A stretch of 64,000 nucleotides of DNA from an uncultured Pelagibacteraceae bacterium (GCA_902634485.1 CACPKA010000006.1:1-64000); one strand, 5' to 3'. Positions 29,222 to 39,280 are shown, counted from the first letter of the stretch. Numbers and translations are program-made. Notes: generated by a model not told the origin, from the sequence alone.

Positions 29222-30349
29222 ATGGTACAAGTAATTAAAAAAGGTTTGGAAACTTCGATACAAGATTATCCAGGAAGGATTGGAACTTTAAATCAAGGAT
29301 TTCCTTCTTCTGGACCAATGGACAGTTGGTCTTTCAGACTTGCAAATGTTTTAGTTGAGAATGAGCCAGGTGCGGCTGCTTTAGAATGTCAATTTATGGG
29401 ACCTACTCTAAAGTTTAATAGCGATAGAGTTATTGCAATAACTGGTGCTGACATGTCTCCCAAGATAAATGGAAAACGAGTCCCTTTATGGGAAAGTTTA
29501 GAAGTTAAAAAAGATCAAATTTTAGAAATGACTTTTGCAACCATTGGAGCTAGATCCTATATCGCTTTTGCGGGAGGAATAAATAGTAAACCTTGGTTGA
29601 GCTCTAAATCAACTTTTCATAAAGCTGGAGTTGGTGGAATAAATGGAAAAGCAATTCAAAATGGCCAAGTTATTCCATTGAATAAATCTAAGTCATTCGC
29701 AGGAAGAAAAATTAAAAAAAATTCTATACCAAACTTCTCTACAAATAAAAAATGGTCTGTAGAAGTTGTTAAAGGTCCCAACGATGATTGGGTTGATGAT
29801 AAAGGACATAGAATGTTTTTAAATTCTGATTGGAAACTTCAGTCTAAAAGTGACAGAACTGGATATAGATTAGACGGCCCTAAATGGACTTTTGCCGAAA
29901 AAGCAACTAATAAAGGCTTGGAACATGGAACATTTCCCTCAAATATTATAGATCAAGGATATCCCGCTGGCGCAATTAATTTGGCAGGACAAACGCCAAT
30001 TATATTAGTTAACGATGGTCCAACTATGGGAGGATTTATTGTTCCTTATACAGTTCCCTCGGCATCTTTTTGGAAGCTTGGTCAAGCTAAACCAGGTGAT
30101 ACTTTGAATTTTGAAGAAATTTCAGTTGAAAAAGCTCAAAGATTAAGAGCCGAACAAATTATCACTTGCAGTGAAGCAAGTCTAGAAACTTACAAAAAAG
30201 AAAAAATAACAATTCTTGAAAAGCAATATAAAAAAATTGATCATATTAAAGTAATAGATTTTGATAAAGAAAAAATGAATGAAAAAATTAGAAATAGAAT
30301 AATAGAAAAAAAAGGAATGAAAAATATTAAAATTCGCTTTTTTAATTAA
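29222..30349 (+). CDS. pxpC: KipA/PxpC-like biotin-dependent carboxyltransferase domain protein with novel C-terminal tail
   Basis: KGLETSIQDYPGRIGTLNQGFPSSGPMDSWSFRLAN, GQTPIILVNDGPTMGGF; start placed at ATG 29222 rather than the overlapping 29195. Confidence 0.88.
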   Translation: MVQVIKKGLETSIQDYPGRIGTLNQGFPSSGPMDSWSFRLANVLVENEPGAAALECQFMGPTLKFNSDRVIAITGADMSPKINGKRVPLWESLEVKKDQILEMTFATIGARSYIAFAGGINSKPWLSSKSTFHKAGVGGINGKAIQNGQVIPLNKSKSFAGRKIKKNSIPNFSTNKKWSVEVVKGPNDDWVDDKGHRMFLNSDWKLQSKSDRTGYRLDGPKWTFAEKATNKGLEHGTFPSNIIDQGYPAGAINLAGQTPIILVNDGPTMGGFIVPYTVPSASFWKLGQAKPGDTLNFEEISVEKAQRLRAEQIITCSEASLETYKKEKITILEKQYKKIDHIKVIDFDKEKMNEKIRNRIIEKKGMKNIKIRFFN

Positions 30350-30365
30350 AGATTTAAAAAAAAAT

Positions 30366-30584
30366 ATGACTACTGAAGTTAAAACAACTGTACCAGGCAA
30401 CATGTGGAAAGTGTTAGTTAAAGAGGGAGATATGGTTAAAAAAGGAGACCCTTTATTTATTATGGAAGTTATGAAAACTGAAGTTCATCATGACTCTCCG
30501 GTTGATGGAAAAGTAATTAAGGTTAATGTAGTAAATGATCAAGAAGGTATTGATCCGGATACTGTAGCTATCGTAATTGAATAA
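30366..30584 (+). CDS. Biotin carboxyl carrier (biotinyl/lipoyl) domain protein
   Basis: 72 aa with EVMKTEV biotinylation motif. Confidence 0.88.
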   Translation: MTTEVKTTVPGNMWKVLVKEGDMVKKGDPLFIMEVMKTEVHHDSPVDGKVIKVNVVNDQEGIDPDTVAIVIE

Positions 30585-30787
30585 TGAATAAAAAAAAAGA
30601 AACCTCATATTTAAAAATAATAAAAGATCTTTCTGAAGATATAGGAATCCCAAAAGAAGAAACTAAAAGTTTAGTTGATGTTGCCATGTCATCTATTGAT
30701 CCTAGAGATGTGAATTATGAGCAATTAAAAAAAGAAATTTTAACTTTTCTAGTCATAAACATTTTTTTTCTTATTTGTAAATTGTAA
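30584..30787 (+). CDS. Hypothetical small protein of the carboxylase operon
   Basis: ORF overlaps BCCP stop by 1 nt. Confidence 0.5.
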   Translation: MNKKKETSYLKIIKDLSEDIGIPKEETKSLVDVAMSSIDPRDVNYEQLKKEILTFLVINIFFLICKL

Positions 30788-30793
30788 TTTTTT

Positions 30794-31393
30794 ATGAAAG
30801 AAAAAATAATCTTGTATAATGGACCAAGTTCACCATTTGGAAGAAAAACTAAAGTAACTTCTTTAATACAAGAAATTAAACTAGATGAAAAAATTATAAA
30901 TGTTTATGAGGCAGATTTTTTGGACAAACATAATCCTATCAGAAAAATACCTACTTTAGTAGTTAATGGATTTTGTATAATAGATAGTGATAATATTTGT
31001 CTTTACCTAGATTCAATTTCAAAAAAAAATACTTTATTTCCAAAAGAAAACTATTGGGAAATAATGTCAAATACTTCTATTGCAAATGGATTAATGGAGT
31101 CTGTTTTGGAAAGGCGTATGGAAACAATCAGGCAAGATAATGAAAAAAGTTTAAATTTTATTAAAAAACAAGAAATAAGAATTACAAGAACAATAGAATG
31201 GTTAGAAAATAATTGGAAAAATTATAACAAAAATTATTTAACTATGGATCAAGTTGCGATAGCTTGTGCTTTAGATTACACAATTTTTAGATTTAACAAT
31301 AACTGGAAGAAAGATTGCCCAAAACTTACAAATTGGTTTGAAGATTTTATAAATAATGAATTTATGAAATCTACGTCACCTAGTGAAAAATAA
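30794..31393 (+). CDS. Glutathione S-transferase-like protein
   Basis: YNGPSSPFGRKTKVTSLIQEI, KIPTLVVNG, DSDNICLYLD. Confidence 0.8.
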   Translation: MKEKIILYNGPSSPFGRKTKVTSLIQEIKLDEKIINVYEADFLDKHNPIRKIPTLVVNGFCIIDSDNICLYLDSISKKNTLFPKENYWEIMSNTSIANGLMESVLERRMETIRQDNEKSLNFIKKQEIRITRTIEWLENNWKNYNKNYLTMDQVAIACALDYTIFRFNNNWKKDCPKLTNWFEDFINNEFMKSTSPSEK

Positions 31394-31401
31394 AATAAAA
31401 A

Positions 31402-31968
31402 TTATTTATTAATATATCTAGTAATAGATGGAATAAGAACTACTGCTAAACCGATTTTAAAAAATTCACTTGGAATAAAAGGATATAATCCTCCCGCTAG
31501 CGCTTTATCGTATCCAATAATTGATCCTAAATACCCAACTCCAAATAAAAAAATAATAAAAGTTCCAATTGATAGAGATAACAAACTTTTAAAATACGAC
31601 TGGTTGTAACCAAGTTCTGAGAATAAACCTATAACACCAGCTGCAATCGTCATACCATAAAGGTAACCTGCTGTAGGACCGGTTAAATATAGTAGACCAC
31701 CACCTTTTGCAAATACTGGCAAACCTAGAGCACCTTGAAAGAGATAAAAAACTAATGTAGCAAAAGCCATTTTCCAACCGTAAGCCATTCCAATAATAAA
31801 TACTACGAAAGTTTGCATTGTCATTGGCACAGGCCAAAACGGAACTTGAACTTTTGAAGAAAGTGCTAAGATTAAAGTACCAAAAAATATTAAGGCAATA
31901 TTTTTTAAGTAAATATTGATTTTATAGTTTGATAAAAGTGAATCAGCTAATGAACTATTATTTTTCAT
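31402..31968 (-). CDS. bioY: Biotin transporter BioY
   Basis: KVQVPFWPVPMTMQTFVVFIIGMAYG, QGALGLPVFAKGGG, GPTAGYLYG. Confidence 0.93.
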   Translation of the reverse strand: MKNNSSLADSLLSNYKINIYLKNIALIFFGTLILALSSKVQVPFWPVPMTMQTFVVFIIGMAYGWKMAFATLVFYLFQGALGLPVFAKGGGLLYLTGPTAGYLYGMTIAAGVIGLFSELGYNQSYFKSLLSLSIGTFIIFLFGVGYLGSIIGYDKALAGGLYPFIPSEFFKIGLAVVLIPSITRYINK

Positions 31969-32013
31969 ACCTAGTTACTAGTAAAACATAGTTTTAAAAA
32001 AAATAAAACATAT

Positions 32014-32844
32014 TTAATCGTAGTAAAACATAGGGGCTTTTTTCCAATCCTGCCAAGTAACAGGGTCATGGCCCCAAACAACTTTTGCATCATATTCTTT
32101 TGCAACTCTTCTTAACTTTTTAACTGAGTCAGCAGCATCAGAAGAGGAAGCTACAAGACCAGGTAAGCACTTATCGCACCAATGATCACCAGTATAACAA
32201 GCATCACCAGTAAACAACATGTGACCAGTCTTTGGAAGATTAACCAATACTGATTGATGGCCTGGAGTATGACCTGGAGTAAATATTACTTTTATAACTC
32301 CATCACCAAAAACATCATAAAAATCTGTTTTTCTACCTTGTAAAAATTTCCACCGAATATTTGGTTTATCAAAGTCTGCTCTAATGTAAGCGGGTTGTGA
32401 AAACCAATCAGGATTAAATGCATAATCATATTCCAACTTTTGAGTGATATGTGTTGCATTTGGAAAATGTCCGATAGCACCTGAATGATCTAAATGAAGA
32501 TGGGTTTGTATAACATATTTTACATCTTCTGGATTAGTATTGACACTTTTTACCATATCTTTACACCATTCTGACACTTTCATTACTGGATCATAAGCTT
32601 CAACAACAGATCCCCAATGTTTATGTTTGTCTAATGCAGCTTCAATTGGCATTCCTCCATCAATAATAACATCACCTTCTGGATGTTTTATTAAAAACCA
32701 TGGAACAGGAATTTCGTAAGGTTCTTCGCCTTGGTTCATCTTTATAAATTTTAATTTTGTTTTAATTGAGCCAGTTTGAAACATATATAATTTAATACCT
32801 GTATTAAATTTTGTAGTATTTTCAAAAATATCTTTTTCTTTCAT
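32014..32844 (-). CDS. MBL-fold hydrolase, N-acyl-homoserine lactonase-like
   Basis: TH LHLDHSGAIG motif, FTPGHTPGHQSV, FTGDACY. Confidence 0.85.
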   Translation of the reverse strand: MKEKDIFENTTKFNTGIKLYMFQTGSIKTKLKFIKMNQGEEPYEIPVPWFLIKHPEGDVIIDGGMPIEAALDKHKHWGSVVEAYDPVMKVSEWCKDMVKSVNTNPEDVKYVIQTHLHLDHSGAIGHFPNATHITQKLEYDYAFNPDWFSQPAYIRADFDKPNIRWKFLQGRKTDFYDVFGDGVIKVIFTPGHTPGHQSVLVNLPKTGHMLFTGDACYTGDHWCDKCLPGLVASSSDAADSVKKLRRVAKEYDAKVVWGHDPVTWQDWKKAPMFYYD

Positions 32845-32853
32845 AATATTATC

Positions 32854-34023
32854 CTACCAAGCAGACTGGTAAATGTTAAGTGCGTCTTTTACTGTTAATT
32901 CTCTTGGATTGTTAACTAATAACCTTGTTTGTTTCATTGCATCTTGTGCCATTTTTTCACAGGCATCTTTTGGTATATTAACCTCTCTTAGTTTTTGAGG
33001 TAAGCCTAATCTTTTTGATAAATTTTCTAACTTGTCAATAAATTCTGCACAAACTGCTTGTGCACCCTTGTTTGTGTCTAAGTCAGGAAAAACAAACTGA
33101 GAAAGCTCAGCATAATCACTTGCTGTTTTTGAATCTACGCTATTAAATCTAAGTACATAAGGCAAAACTAATGAATTTGAAAGTCCGTGTGATACGTGAA
33201 AAGTTCCTCCAATAGGATAAGCAAGAGCGTGGACTGCTGCCACGGGAGAGTTTGCAAAAGATTTTCCTGCTAGCATAGCGCCAATAAGCATGTTTCCTCT
33301 AGCTTCTACATTTGAACCTTCAAATACTGCTTTTTCTATTGAGCTTCCAAGTAATTTTAAAGCTTCAATAGCTAACATTTTTGAAATAGGATTATTATTT
33401 TTATTTGCAGATGTATACCCTTCAATTGCATGAACCATTGCATCAATACCAGTTGCAGCTGTTGTATTTGCTGGAAGTCCAAGAGTTAAATCTGGATCTA
33501 GAATGGCTAAATCGGGTAATATTAATGATGAAGAAACTCCTTTTTTTTCTTCTTCTCCTACAGTTATAATTGATACCGGGGTAACCTCAGACCCAGTTCC
33601 AGCAGTAGTTGGAATTAATGCTAAAGGTAAACGTGGACCTTTCGCATTTGCCACTCCCCAAGCTTGTTCTAAATCTTCATTAGAACCAAGAATTAAAGCT
33701 GCTAACTTAGCTACATCCATTGATGATCCTCCACCAAAACCAATAACTCCTGTTGCTTTAATTTTTTTTCCAATCTCTATAGCTTTCAAAAGAGTTTTTT
33801 TAGATGGGTCAGCCTCTACTTCATCAAAAACTTCTACAGTACCTAATTTCTTTAATTCTTTTAATGTTGATTCAGTTAATCCTAGTGACATTAAACCTTT
33901 ATCAGTTACGAAAAGTATACATTCACCAAGTTTATTTGATATATCTTTACAAGCTTCTTTAGCCTGTCCACTACCGAAACGAAGCCCTGGAGTTGTATTA
34001 AATTGAAAAGAATTTAAAGTCAT
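32854..34023 (-). CDS. Iron-containing alcohol dehydrogenase
   Basis: GFGGGSSMDVAK, GTGSEVTP, HAIEGYTS, HGLSNSLVLP. Confidence 0.92.
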   Translation of the reverse strand: MTLNSFQFNTTPGLRFGSGQAKEACKDISNKLGECILFVTDKGLMSLGLTESTLKELKKLGTVEVFDEVEADPSKKTLLKAIEIGKKIKATGVIGFGGGSSMDVAKLAALILGSNEDLEQAWGVANAKGPRLPLALIPTTAGTGSEVTPVSIITVGEEEKKGVSSSLILPDLAILDPDLTLGLPANTTAATGIDAMVHAIEGYTSANKNNNPISKMLAIEALKLLGSSIEKAVFEGSNVEARGNMLIGAMLAGKSFANSPVAAVHALAYPIGGTFHVSHGLSNSLVLPYVLRFNSVDSKTASDYAELSQFVFPDLDTNKGAQAVCAEFIDKLENLSKRLGLPQKLREVNIPKDACEKMAQDAMKQTRLLVNNPRELTVKDALNIYQSAW

Positions 34024-34029
34024 AATTAA

Positions 34030-36096
34030 TTATACAAAATAAACATAAAACACTATTGAGAATATTGCCATTCCTATAAGTATTAAGATCCATCCATATC
34101 CAGTTCCAACCTTATCTATGTAGTTAACTTCACCTTGAACCTCGTCTGGTTTTTTATATAGATCGTTTGCTTGAATAGGTTTGTTTGGCAAAGTTGATAA
34201 ATCCATTTTATTTGACAAAAACCAAATTAATCCTATTCCAAAAAACCACCATATAAGCTGATAACCCCAAATAGATGGTATTTTTAATATCCAAGCATCA
34301 TAACCAGCGCCAGGATCTCCAAAAAAATTATTACCTAAAACTTGACCAGGACCGACTCCGAAGAATAGCCAAATTAAAGCAATAACATAAGCAAAAGATC
34401 TTAATTTAGTTCTGCTAGGATGTAGTCCCATATGGTCATTCAAAAAATTATGAAACTTTTCTCTGTGAGATCTATAAAGATCCATTTTTGTAATGCTTGA
34501 AAAAGCAGAAATAGAAAAGCAAATAAATACATTAAATATTAAACCCCATACTCCTGAATGTATTGTTAAGGGCCACCTGCCCCAAGGCAATCTATTGCCA
34601 GTGATTTGTTGACCAATAGTTTCTGTTAAAATTACAATAATAATCCCAATTATCAATCCAAAGAGCGCAGCACCTCTTGTAATCCAAGGAAACCAAACTA
34701 ATCCCAATAGAACGATAATAAATTGAAAAGCTATGGATATTGATATTCCGCTAAATATAATCATAGCTGGCTTTGCAAAAGTAGCTAAATAGAGAGATGC
34801 TAAAAAAATTAATAACATTATAATTCTAGCTGTAGCAAGTTCCTTTTCCCATGTTATGTTTTTATTAACATAAGCTTTGTACAAATCTCTAGTAACAATA
34901 CTTCCTGAGGTCATTAGTAAGGCTGCAGCAGTCGATTGGAGTGCAGCAATCAAACCAACAGCTAACAAGCCAGTTAACCAAAGTGCATGTTTATCCATTA
35001 AATTTATAATATGGTAGATAATTAAGGTGTGGTCATTACTTGAAATCTCAGGAAGTAAATTGCTAATTGCTAAACCACTATTATTAATTTCTGCATTTGC
35101 ACCCAATAAACTTGCTCCAATTCCTTGATAAGTCGTAAAAACAAATAAAAGCAAACCTATTACTACTGCGGATCCCCACACCTGGTAATATGAAAAAACT
35201 TTGGGGTGTTTTGCAGAATAACTCCACATAGAGAATGAAGGAGATAATATTATACCCATAAAGGATATGGTAAAAGTAAAGATCATCATTGCTGTCCATG
35301 GACCACCTGTAGCTTCATTTTTACCTAATCCAGCAACCCACTGTATTACACCTGGTAATGCAAAGTAACCATTATAATCACCACCTCCATAACCATTAGT
35401 GTTTCCCCATAAGCTAATTTTTGTGGATGCTACCTTTGATAAAGCTTTGCCAAATAATTCAAAATTACCAATAAATGAGTAAGTAATTAATCCTAAAATA
35501 ATTATAGTTAAAAAATAAAGCCAGGATTGAACAACACCAACACTCGCTATAGATTTAAATCCACCTCTTGTTACATAAAATAAAACAATGATAGAAATAA
35601 CCCACATTCCTAATTCTCTTGAAACATATCCTTCTGACAATACATTCACTAAATAACCAGTTGCTCCAAAAAAAACTGCTAAAAGAGGTATTGAAATAAA
35701 AAAAGTTACTAATACAGAAATCACTCTAATTGAATCGCTTTTGTAATAATCATAATACATTTCACCTGGAGTGATATATCCAAATTTTTTACTCAACATC
35801 CATTGACGTTTAAAAAAAAATATACTTCCTAGAGGAACTGTAATTGCAATAAAAGCCGTACCTACATATTGAAAACCATCATGAAAAGTAAGACTTGTTT
35901 GGGAAATAACAGTTAATCCAGCAAATGTAGCAGCCGTCGCTGCAAAGAAAAAAACCCAGGAAGAAATGTTTCTATTAGCTAAATAATAATTTTCAGGATT
36001 TTCAGAATTATACTTTGAGCCTCTTACACCCCAAAAAAAACAATAGGCAGCATACAATAATATAAAAATGAATAACCAAAGAGATTTTTCGGACAT
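34030..36096 (-). CDS. Sodium:solute symporter family protein
   Basis: 688 aa, multiple hydrophobic helices, SSS-like YYLANRNISSWVFFFAATAATFAG. Confidence 0.85.
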   Translation of the reverse strand: MSEKSLWLFIFILLYAAYCFFWGVRGSKYNSENPENYYLANRNISSWVFFFAATAATFAGLTVISQTSLTFHDGFQYVGTAFIAITVPLGSIFFFKRQWMLSKKFGYITPGEMYYDYYKSDSIRVISVLVTFFISIPLLAVFFGATGYLVNVLSEGYVSRELGMWVISIIVLFYVTRGGFKSIASVGVVQSWLYFLTIIILGLITYSFIGNFELFGKALSKVASTKISLWGNTNGYGGGDYNGYFALPGVIQWVAGLGKNEATGGPWTAMMIFTFTISFMGIILSPSFSMWSYSAKHPKVFSYYQVWGSAVVIGLLLFVFTTYQGIGASLLGANAEINNSGLAISNLLPEISSNDHTLIIYHIINLMDKHALWLTGLLAVGLIAALQSTAAALLMTSGSIVTRDLYKAYVNKNITWEKELATARIIMLLIFLASLYLATFAKPAMIIFSGISISIAFQFIIVLLGLVWFPWITRGAALFGLIIGIIIVILTETIGQQITGNRLPWGRWPLTIHSGVWGLIFNVFICFSISAFSSITKMDLYRSHREKFHNFLNDHMGLHPSRTKLRSFAYVIALIWLFFGVGPGQVLGNNFFGDPGAGYDAWILKIPSIWGYQLIWWFFGIGLIWFLSNKMDLSTLPNKPIQANDLYKKPDEVQGEVNYIDKVGTGYGWILILIGMAIFSIVFYVYFV

Positions 36097-36112
36097 TTAA
36101 TCCTTCCAAATC

Positions 36113-36481
36113 TTAAGTGCAACGCCTTGGAGCTGACTCTCCCCGCTCTTTTTTTAGTCTTTCAGCTTCTTTTTGCGCTTCTTTAATTGAATTAAAAGCT
36201 TTATCCTCAAAAATAATAAAGGGTTTTGCTCTATCAGCATTAAGTTGAGCAACACACCATTCTTTATTTGGTTTTGTACACATTACCATGTAAGCCCCAG
36301 GAATAGGCCCATATTTTCTATTATTTAAAGTAAAAAGACTTTTAGCCAGTTCATTTAGTTTATCCTCATCTAAATTTCCCAAAGCATTTTTTTCTAATTC
36401 ATTCAAAGGTGTAACATTATCAGATCCTAACACACTTTTGCCACCTGTTCCTTCTGGTCTTGTAAATTGAGGCTTATTCAT
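36113..36481 (-). CDS. Hypothetical protein of the DMFase-like operon
   Basis: 122 aa ORF between symporter and DMFase large subunit, start abuts DMFase stop. Confidence 0.6.
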   Translation of the reverse strand: MNKPQFTRPEGTGGKSVLGSDNVTPLNELEKNALGNLDEDKLNELAKSLFTLNNRKYGPIPGAYMVMCTKPNKEWCVAQLNADRAKPFIIFEDKAFNSIKEAQKEAERLKKERGESAPRRCT

Positions 36482-38838
36482 TAAGGAAGTGGACCCTCCT
36501 TTAAAAATCCTCTAATTGCATTTTCTAAAATTTTAGAAACATTATTATTGTAATTATTGTAAGACAAACTTCCACACCAAGAAAGAGATCCAGGCGCAAA
36601 TAAAGCTCCATTATTTGGAGTTTTATAATAAATCATATCTGCTCTGACCATTGGGTTTTCAGTACCTCCACCATAATAACCTCTTACAGTAAAATGAATT
36701 TCTTCATTAACTTGCATCATTAAATTTGTATGATTTTCTGATCTTGCTAGCAAATAAGCATTATGAGGTGTTCCAAATTCTAAATCATATCTATCAAGCT
36801 CAAGTCCTGCAGCACCTCCCCCTACTAAACCAAAATCTCCAATAACTTCGTCTTCACCGACTCCTTCAAAAATCCATGAACATTCTGGTCTTTTGCTATC
36901 AGGTTCTCGTTTATAATATGATGAAACATCAAATCCATAAGCTGTAAAAGTTAAACCACAAACCTTAGAAGGAATTCTTCCCCTTGCTCTCCACATTCCT
37001 CCGTATTTTCCATCAAAAGCATTATTGTATTCTCCAGGGTTTGCTGTCCAAGCTCTAGTTCCGGCCTCACCTTTTCTTACCTCAATAATGTTTGGATTGT
37101 CTGGATGATATTCACTAATCCAATAAAAACCATCTGAGCCTAAATATATCCATCTTCCTCCATTAAGTTGGTAAGACTCGTAGGCAGCTAACATTTTTTC
37201 TGAACTATATTCTGGATGCGAACCAGTTAAAACACATCTATAACGATTTAACATATCAACACCTTCTATATGTAAATCTTCATCTGTCACAACATCAAAG
37301 TCTAAATTTTTTTCTTCCAACCAGTCAGTTAAATGAAGGTCGGCATTTAATTGCCATAAAGAAGGTGACAACCAGTGTCTATATTTTGGTCTCATATTAA
37401 GAATTGGTCTTAATCTTGATGAGATCGCAACTCCACTACCGTCAGAATGTTGGGAATAAGTTGATAGTCCATATTCTCTATGTTCATTTAGGTATAGATC
37501 TGATGCAGACATTACTGGAACTTTTCCTGCTAACAATTGTGCAACTACAGAATTTGTTCCCAGGTTATCGTTCGAATAAGCCATATAGCTGTTTGAAGGT
37601 AATACAAATAAAAGTTTTGAAGTAGTTTTTCCTTTTGGTGGTTTAATAACAAATGGAATAAAATCTTCTGTTTCGGAAGAATCCTCACCGTTAATTCTTA
37701 ACCTAGCAGCATATACACCGCTTTTAATTATATCAGGAACTTCATACGTGAAATCAACTTCCCATCTTGCATCGTCAATATCGTCATCATGAAAATGAAT
37801 TGCTCCATACTCTTCTGGTTTATGATGAAAAACCATTTCATCAGCAGTCCAGTTATAACCAGTCATACCTCTGCATGGTAAGTTAATTATAAAGCCGTTT
37901 AGATGATTTGAAGTGGTATCTATAATATATGTCGAAGCAATATTTGTGGTTATGTTAGCATGAAAATCCCATGCTCCTATTACCGCTGATCTTAAATCAG
38001 ATGGGCATCCACTATATCCTCTAGCTAAAGATTCAATTTCTGATTTTGATAAAGCCTTTTTACTTAATCTTGGTCTATCAATCTTGCCATTATAAGTTAA
38101 AGTTTGTTCGGGTAGCTCCACAGGTTCTATTGCTTCTTTATAATGAGCTCCTTGAACATGTCTTCCGGAACGATTGTTAAGAGTACATGCTGCCATTAAA
38201 AAAGGAGCATCATTAGCTCTTGGTTTTAAGTTATTTGTTGTTTCAACAAATGATGTAGTTTCATCAGCCGGATGAAGTAGAGACATACCCAATCCACCAT
38301 TCGTTGGTGTTACACATGGCTCTTGATATAATTTAACTTTACCAGTTTCAGCATCATAACTCGCAGCAACCAAATACCAAACTTTTCTCATTAATTTTTT
38401 TTCACTTGATAAATTCATTGCTTGCCCTGCGCCATCACCTATCATTACTGAAAGACATCCATTTTCATCTACAAAAAGACCATAGCCACTTTTTGTTTTA
38501 TCATTCCACTTAGTTAAAATACCTTGTCTTCCTTTATCTGGTGTTGTGGGAAATATATATGCTTGCAATGTAAAGCTTGTTGTATTTAATCTATCATCTT
38601 GAGGTATAACAACATAAGATCCGCCATGAATTCTTTGATTTCTTCCTTGGTATGTTTTGTTACACTGCGCTCCAATTTCTTCTTCTTTATATCCTGGCCC
38701 CTCAGGATTTGTATCTCCATGGATTAATCTTACAATTTGAACATCGTAATCTTCGTTTTTTTCTGCATTAACATAAAATTTAACTTTCTCTCCTGGGAAA
38801 GCTGAGTATTTATCGCTATATCCTGTAATTCTTAACAT
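36481..38838 (-). CDS. N,N-dimethylformamidase large (beta) subunit-like protein
   Basis: 785 aa; MLRITGYSDKYSAFPGEKVKFYVN, LIHGDTNPEGPGYKEEEI, LamG-like segment, VLTGSHPEYSSEKML. Confidence 0.85.
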   Translation of the reverse strand: MLRITGYSDKYSAFPGEKVKFYVNAEKNEDYDVQIVRLIHGDTNPEGPGYKEEEIGAQCNKTYQGRNQRIHGGSYVVIPQDDRLNTTSFTLQAYIFPTTPDKGRQGILTKWNDKTKSGYGLFVDENGCLSVMIGDGAGQAMNLSSEKKLMRKVWYLVAASYDAETGKVKLYQEPCVTPTNGGLGMSLLHPADETTSFVETTNNLKPRANDAPFLMAACTLNNRSGRHVQGAHYKEAIEPVELPEQTLTYNGKIDRPRLSKKALSKSEIESLARGYSGCPSDLRSAVIGAWDFHANITTNIASTYIIDTTSNHLNGFIINLPCRGMTGYNWTADEMVFHHKPEEYGAIHFHDDDIDDARWEVDFTYEVPDIIKSGVYAARLRINGEDSSETEDFIPFVIKPPKGKTTSKLLFVLPSNSYMAYSNDNLGTNSVVAQLLAGKVPVMSASDLYLNEHREYGLSTYSQHSDGSGVAISSRLRPILNMRPKYRHWLSPSLWQLNADLHLTDWLEEKNLDFDVVTDEDLHIEGVDMLNRYRCVLTGSHPEYSSEKMLAAYESYQLNGGRWIYLGSDGFYWISEYHPDNPNIIEVRKGEAGTRAWTANPGEYNNAFDGKYGGMWRARGRIPSKVCGLTFTAYGFDVSSYYKREPDSKRPECSWIFEGVGEDEVIGDFGLVGGGAAGLELDRYDLEFGTPHNAYLLARSENHTNLMMQVNEEIHFTVRGYYGGGTENPMVRADMIYYKTPNNGALFAPGSLSWCGSLSYNNYNNNVSKILENAIRGFLKEGPLP

Positions 38839-38860
38839 TCCGATCTCTCATAAATTTTAA

Positions 38861-39280
38861 TCATTCGGCATATCTTTCTAAAAGATCTACTACTCGTTTT
38901 AAAAAAATAGCATGCTCCGCTGCTTCTTCTGAAGAAAAAGACTCATCTAAGATTTCAACTGGCTCACCTCTAACTCCTGTCACAATACCTATTCTATAAT
39001 CTTCAAAATCTTTTTTACATACTGTTACATATTTTTTTATATGCATTGGTTGTCTTCTAAGTTTATCCAAAACAATCTGAAGTTCTTTACTATGCTCTAC
39101 CATTGGTTGACCTTTATGTGGTTGAGCAGCTTTGCCTACAGGACAAGCTCTGTGCTCTTCAATCAATTTATTTCTCATTTTTTCATCTTTTAATAAGGGT
39201 AATACATATTTTCTTGTAATAAAATCATCTGTACTCGTATGTCCTTGATTTAATTGAACTCCAGTTTTATCTTTTGTCAT
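38861..39280 (-). CDS. N,N-dimethylformamidase small (alpha) subunit-like protein
   Basis: C-terminal FEDYRIGIVTGVRGEPVEILDESFSSEEAAEHAIFLKRV pattern resembles DMFase small subunit; adjacent to large subunit. Confidence 0.65.
   Translation of the reverse strand: MTKDKTGVQLNQGHTSTDDFITRKYVLPLLKDEKMRNKLIEEHRACPVGKAAQPHKGQPMVEHSKELQIVLDKLRRQPMHIKKYVTVCKKDFEDYRIGIVTGVRGEPVEILDESFSSEEAAEHAIFLKRVVDLLERYAE

Noticed and set aside
33503-34006. 167-aa plus ORF
   Set aside because: Antisense of the Fe-ADH gene, which has clear family motifs.
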